From: JANXLO01 sp038231295
Lineage (GTDB): Bacteria; Armatimonadota; Chthonomonadetes; Chthonomonadales; Chthonomonadaceae
Direction of reading: 5' to 3'
Length of the DNA: 64,000 bases
NCBI GenBank assembly: GCA_038231295.1
Contig: JBBRLP010000006.1
Span: forward strand, 1 to 64,000
Positions within the stretch are counted from its first letter, which is position 1; each line of letters begins with the position of its first letter. The translations under genes were made by a program, and so were the position numbers. The notes below the pieces were generated by a model, which saw nothing but the letters and a program-made list of their open reading frames with translations, searched no databases and was not told where the DNA came from. This document shows, one piece after another, positions 61,122 through 64,000 of the stretch.

Positions 61122-63803
61122 TTACGGTTTGCGCGGCGTCAGGCGCAGGTCATCGAGATAGAGGACGGTGCTGGCATCAGCGTCCGAGACGAAGCCCCAC
61201 CAGTTCAGTTTGCGGAACTCTTTGCCGCAGGTCAGGTCGTCGAAGGTCTGAACCGGGGTACGCCCGCCAAAACTGAGGGAGAGCGTATAACGGCCCGTCG
61301 CCTGCTCACCGAGGCCGCACTCTATCTGAATACTGACCCATTTACTGTGCGGAAGTTTCGCGAGTTGGCGTCCATTGGCGGTCAGCGTCCCGTCCGCTTC
61401 TACGCGCACAGACGGCCCGGCATGGTAGGGATTGGCGTTGTCCCTCCATTCATGGTAGAAGATCGCGCCCGGTTCAAGGCGCAGGCTGAAACTGCCGCGC
61501 AGCACACCCGTCTGGAAGTTCGGACTGAGAAAGACGTGGGGATTGAACGAGAATTTCTGGCCCGGTGCATCGATGAATTTGAGGCTGTGCTTGCCGCTTG
61601 CGGCGGTCTCTTCGGTGACGCGGGCCGTAGCGCGGTCGTTCTCCTCGCTCGTCGTTCCCTCCTCCATTTTCGCCCCGACCAACGTATCCTCGAAATCAAC
61701 GACGATGGGCTGCGTTGGCATTGGCGGGGCAGGAGGCGGAAAGGCGCGGGGAGCCTCTGGCAGCGGCGCATGGCGTGTGACGGTTCCCGCCTGTGCGGGG
61801 TCGAAGGGACGGAAGCCCAGAGCGCGGGCAGGCGAACCATTTTTCAGCGTGAAATTGCCTTTTTCCGGCGCGACGAACAGCGGGTCGGCGACCTGTGAAT
61901 GAACGTCCTGCCCCTTCGCCTGCCAGTCCGCGAGCGACATTCCCGCGAAATCCACGGGCTGCCCGGAGGCGTTCCAGTAGAGGTTGTTGTCCAGCGCAAA
62001 TCCCTGGCCTGTCCAGTTGGAGCCGAGCAGCGTTCCCTCGTTGAAATAGACGATATTGCGCTCAAACGTAAAGGAGCGGTGATCCTCGGCGCGGGTGCGG
62101 ATGATCTGCCCCTCCCGCGAGAAGGCGAAGATGTTGTTGCGGACGACGTTGTCCTGACCGTAGTGCTGATGAAAGCCGCCTGTTTTGGTGCGGTAGACCA
62201 GATTGTTCTCGATGAGCAGGCCCGTGCTCCCCTCATCGGGATAGATGCCCCAGCCGCCATAATCGAACGATTCGACATCGTGAATGACGTTTCCGATTTC
62301 CGTTGTTCCGGGCGCGAGACCAAGGGTATAGATACCGCCCATATCGGAGAGAACGCCCTGCCCTATCCGCCAGATGTGATTGGCGTCAAGGTGGTTGCCG
62401 TGCGCTTCGCTCCTGTCATAGCCCCACGACCAGCCGACGGACAGCCCGGAGTAGTAGAGATCATAGATGTCGTTATGGACAATCTCGTTGTCCGGGGAGT
62501 GGCCTATCCAGACGCCGACGCCTGCCGGATGAATGCGGCCTCCCTGCGCGATACGGCAGTCATAGACGCTATTATGGGAGGCGAGGGCTTCGGGGTCGGC
62601 GGGGATGCCCTGCTCTCCGATCTTGACGCCACCTGCTCCCAGATCGGTGAGGTCGCAGGAGGTCAGCGCGTTGTCGCGGCAGCCCGCTCCCCACTCCAGC
62701 CCATAGGTTCCGGTATGGGCTATTGTACAGTGTTCCCAGCGGCAGTTCCGCGCTCCGACCGCCGTCACCGCCGCGCTGAGAGTGACTTCCGCCTGCCCGA
62801 ACGCATTGCCTTCCGGCGGACAGTTCCAGTTGGTATACGCGAAGGTCAGGCCGGAAAAGCGGAGATTCTGCACCCAGGCTCGCTTCACCGGATCACCCTT
62901 GATCTCAACCACTTTTTCCAGTCGAGGCGCAATCACCTCCATCGTTCCGGGCGCCTCTCCGGGCAGGGGGATGTATGTCAGTACGCCCGTCTTCCTATCC
63001 AGATACCACTCGCCCGGCGCACTCAGCGCCTCTTTGACGTTCTCGACGAGATAGCGTTTGCCCTTCGAGAGCGCGGAGAAGGCTTCCGTATTATGGGTGT
63101 CTCCCGTGAACGTGACCGTGCGGTTCGGCGCGTCAATCTGCGCGACGCGGAAACGCGCCATTGTCCATATCTGAAAGCAGAGGACTTCGATGTCTTCCGG
63201 GTTCTGCCAGTCGGCGCGGAAATCGCCCGGCGCGAAATGGAACCGGTCGAAGCCCTTGCCCTGCGTCTTCGCGGAGGGCGGCAACGCACCGGCCACAAAC
63301 GCATAGCCCTGCTTCGGCAGGCGCGGACGATACCGCCGCTGCCCCCCGACGAAAAGCTGGGAGAAGTTCCATTTGCCGCTCTGCACGTCCGGCAGCGTCA
63401 CCTGCCACCGGCCCTGCGCGTTCACCTTCCACCCGGTGATGCGCTCGCCGCCGCTCAATACAGGCGTCTCTCCCGGCAGAGCGGCATACGTAGTGACGCC
63501 CGCCCCCTCTGCGCCGGAGTCTTCCGGCGTAAGAACAAGCGGGGACTTGAGAGAGTAGATTCCGCGGTCCAGGGAGACCGTTACTACCCCTTTATAGCCC
63601 CTTGTCCGCAGCTCACGCACGGCCTGTTGAGCGCGTTGCAGCGTGGCAAAGGGGCCGTCGGTTTGCGGGCGATTGGCAAAGGACTTTTGCCCCGACCAGC
63701 GGTCATCGCCGCCCGGAGAGACGTAGAATCGTGCCTGTGCGCCCGCCTCACTCAGGCAGCCGCCCAGCAGTATCAATCCGAACAGTAGCGTCAATATTCG
63801 CAT
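61122..63803 (-). CDS. Right-handed beta-helix lipoprotein (polysaccharide-lyase-like)
   Basis: 893 residues from ATG 63803. The signal ends LILLGGC, a lipobox. Residues 25-640 hold a pectate-lyase-type right-handed parallel beta-helix: FYVSPGGDDRWSG start, then repeated short strands such as RWEHCTIAHTG, GGVKIGEQG, HNDIYDLYYSG, NLVYRTKTGGF. The C-terminal 200 residues form a jelly-roll. The order matches secreted polysaccharide-degrading or -binding proteins, but no catalytic triad is named with confidence. Upstream genes beyond the window edge unknown. Confidence 0.8.
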   Translation of the reverse strand: MRILTLLFGLILLGGCLSEAGAQARFYVSPGGDDRWSGQKSFANRPQTDGPFATLQRAQQAVRELRTRGYKGVVTVSLDRGIYSLKSPLVLTPEDSGAEGAGVTTYAALPGETPVLSGGERITGWKVNAQGRWQVTLPDVQSGKWNFSQLFVGGQRRYRPRLPKQGYAFVAGALPPSAKTQGKGFDRFHFAPGDFRADWQNPEDIEVLCFQIWTMARFRVAQIDAPNRTVTFTGDTHNTEAFSALSKGKRYLVENVKEALSAPGEWYLDRKTGVLTYIPLPGEAPGTMEVIAPRLEKVVEIKGDPVKRAWVQNLRFSGLTFAYTNWNCPPEGNAFGQAEVTLSAAVTAVGARNCRWEHCTIAHTGTYGLEWGAGCRDNALTSCDLTDLGAGGVKIGEQGIPADPEALASHNSVYDCRIAQGGRIHPAGVGVWIGHSPDNEIVHNDIYDLYYSGLSVGWSWGYDRSEAHGNHLDANHIWRIGQGVLSDMGGIYTLGLAPGTTEIGNVIHDVESFDYGGWGIYPDEGSTGLLIENNLVYRTKTGGFHQHYGQDNVVRNNIFAFSREGQIIRTRAEDHRSFTFERNIVYFNEGTLLGSNWTGQGFALDNNLYWNASGQPVDFAGMSLADWQAKGQDVHSQVADPLFVAPEKGNFTLKNGSPARALGFRPFDPAQAGTVTRHAPLPEAPRAFPPPAPPMPTQPIVVDFEDTLVGAKMEEGTTSEENDRATARVTEETAASGKHSLKFIDAPGQKFSFNPHVFLSPNFQTGVLRGSFSLRLEPGAIFYHEWRDNANPYHAGPSVRVEADGTLTANGRQLAKLPHSKWVSIQIECGLGEQATGRYTLSLSFGGRTPVQTFDDLTCGKEFRKLNWWGFVSDADASTVLYLDDLRLTPRKP

Positions 63804-63926
63804 GGTATTTTGATCCTGATGTCCAGGTGACATCTTCCCGAAAACGATGGAAGGAGCAGCATGGATTTCTGCCTGTGGCAGGGCATCTCCTGCCGGGACG
63901 GTCAAGGGCGGTTCTGCGACCGGCTC

Positions 63927-64000
63927 TCATCCGGATCGGGCCGAGGGGCGCTGCCGCAGCCAGCGCAGTTCCTGACGGGCCGCATCCCGTATGGCTCGCA
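63927..64000 (-). CDS. Possible C-terminus of a gene entering from the right edge
   Basis: On the minus strand an open frame from the window edge ends at TGA 63927-63929 and reads RAIRDAARQELRWLRQRPSA, a plausible helical, Arg-rich protein end. It is only 24 residues, so function cannot be assigned. Confidence 0.35.
   Translation of the reverse strand, partial: RAIRDAARQELRWLRQRPSARSG

Noticed and set aside
61899..63788. 629-codon plus-strand frame
   Set aside because: Antisense to the beta-helix gene, which has a signal peptide and repeat strands. The plus frame shows none.

Overview
The window reads as chromosomal DNA of a GC-rich, heterotrophic, probably diderm bacterium. My best guess is Armatimonadota; this is an inference from gene content, with no rRNA or ribosomal marker to confirm it. 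Supporting features are an apolipoprotein N-acyltransferase (Lnt), an outer-membrane-type beta-barrel, a PEP-CTERM metalloprotease, futalosine-route menaquinone synthesis (MqnD), several secreted glycan-active enzymes, ECF sigma factors and frequent TTG starts. No phage, CRISPR array, rRNA or intact transposase gene was found.

Layout. 1-4 kb: end of a pilin-like gene, a small hypothetical ORF between two hairpins, a secreted GH36-like glycosidase and an ABM monooxygenase. 4-11 kb: mqnD with a TPR-AAA ATPase, gpmA, an OM barrel plus a degenerate membrane-bound Mrr-like protein, a secreted protein, a PEP-CTERM metalloprotease, and tRNA-Asp with a clear promoter and terminator. 11-20 kb: a fabF/M60 peptidase pair, a repeat-packed intergenic region, an SDR, then leuS behind a leucine-rich leader peptide and a terminator/antiterminator pair. 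19.6-25.4 kb: two tandem PAS/HisKA_2 kinases behind a KaiC-like remnant, a hypothetical helical protein, a DUF2325 coiled-coil protein and a DinB protein. 25.5-32.4 kb: housekeeping genes (trxA, cspA, ppa, cysE, VanW, rsmI, a TGT paralog). 32.4-39 kb: GH38 mannosidase, two inverted-repeat elements, a GntR-DUF433 fusion and a frameshifted cyclase/NB-ARC/TPR gene. 39-50.6 kb: paired M16 peptidases, a response regulator, an ECF sigma factor, an MBL hydrolase, a Gfo/Idh/MocA oxidoreductase, a membrane protein, Ppx/GppA and a collagen-like gene with an in-frame stop. 50.7-55.2 kb: DinB, a sugar-isomerase-like barrel, and a five-gene operon sigma / anti-sigma / cytochrome b / DUF1003 / molybdopterin oxidoreductase in which every junction overlaps. 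55.7-64 kb: Sua5, secreted proteins, Lnt, a YARHG protein, an amidase and a large beta-helix lipoprotein.

Two things stand out. First, the leuS leader has an excellent sigma-70 promoter, a 32-codon ORF with six leucine codons near its end, and mutually exclusive antiterminator and terminator stems, which together fit ribosome-mediated attenuation of leucyl-tRNA synthetase. Second, an approximately 0.35-0.55 kb structured intergenic repeat with 52-bp inverted ends occurs three times. One copy is split by a transposon-like insertion with IS4/IS231-like ends and an 11-13 bp target duplication, and that insertion in turn carries a smaller inverted-repeat element.
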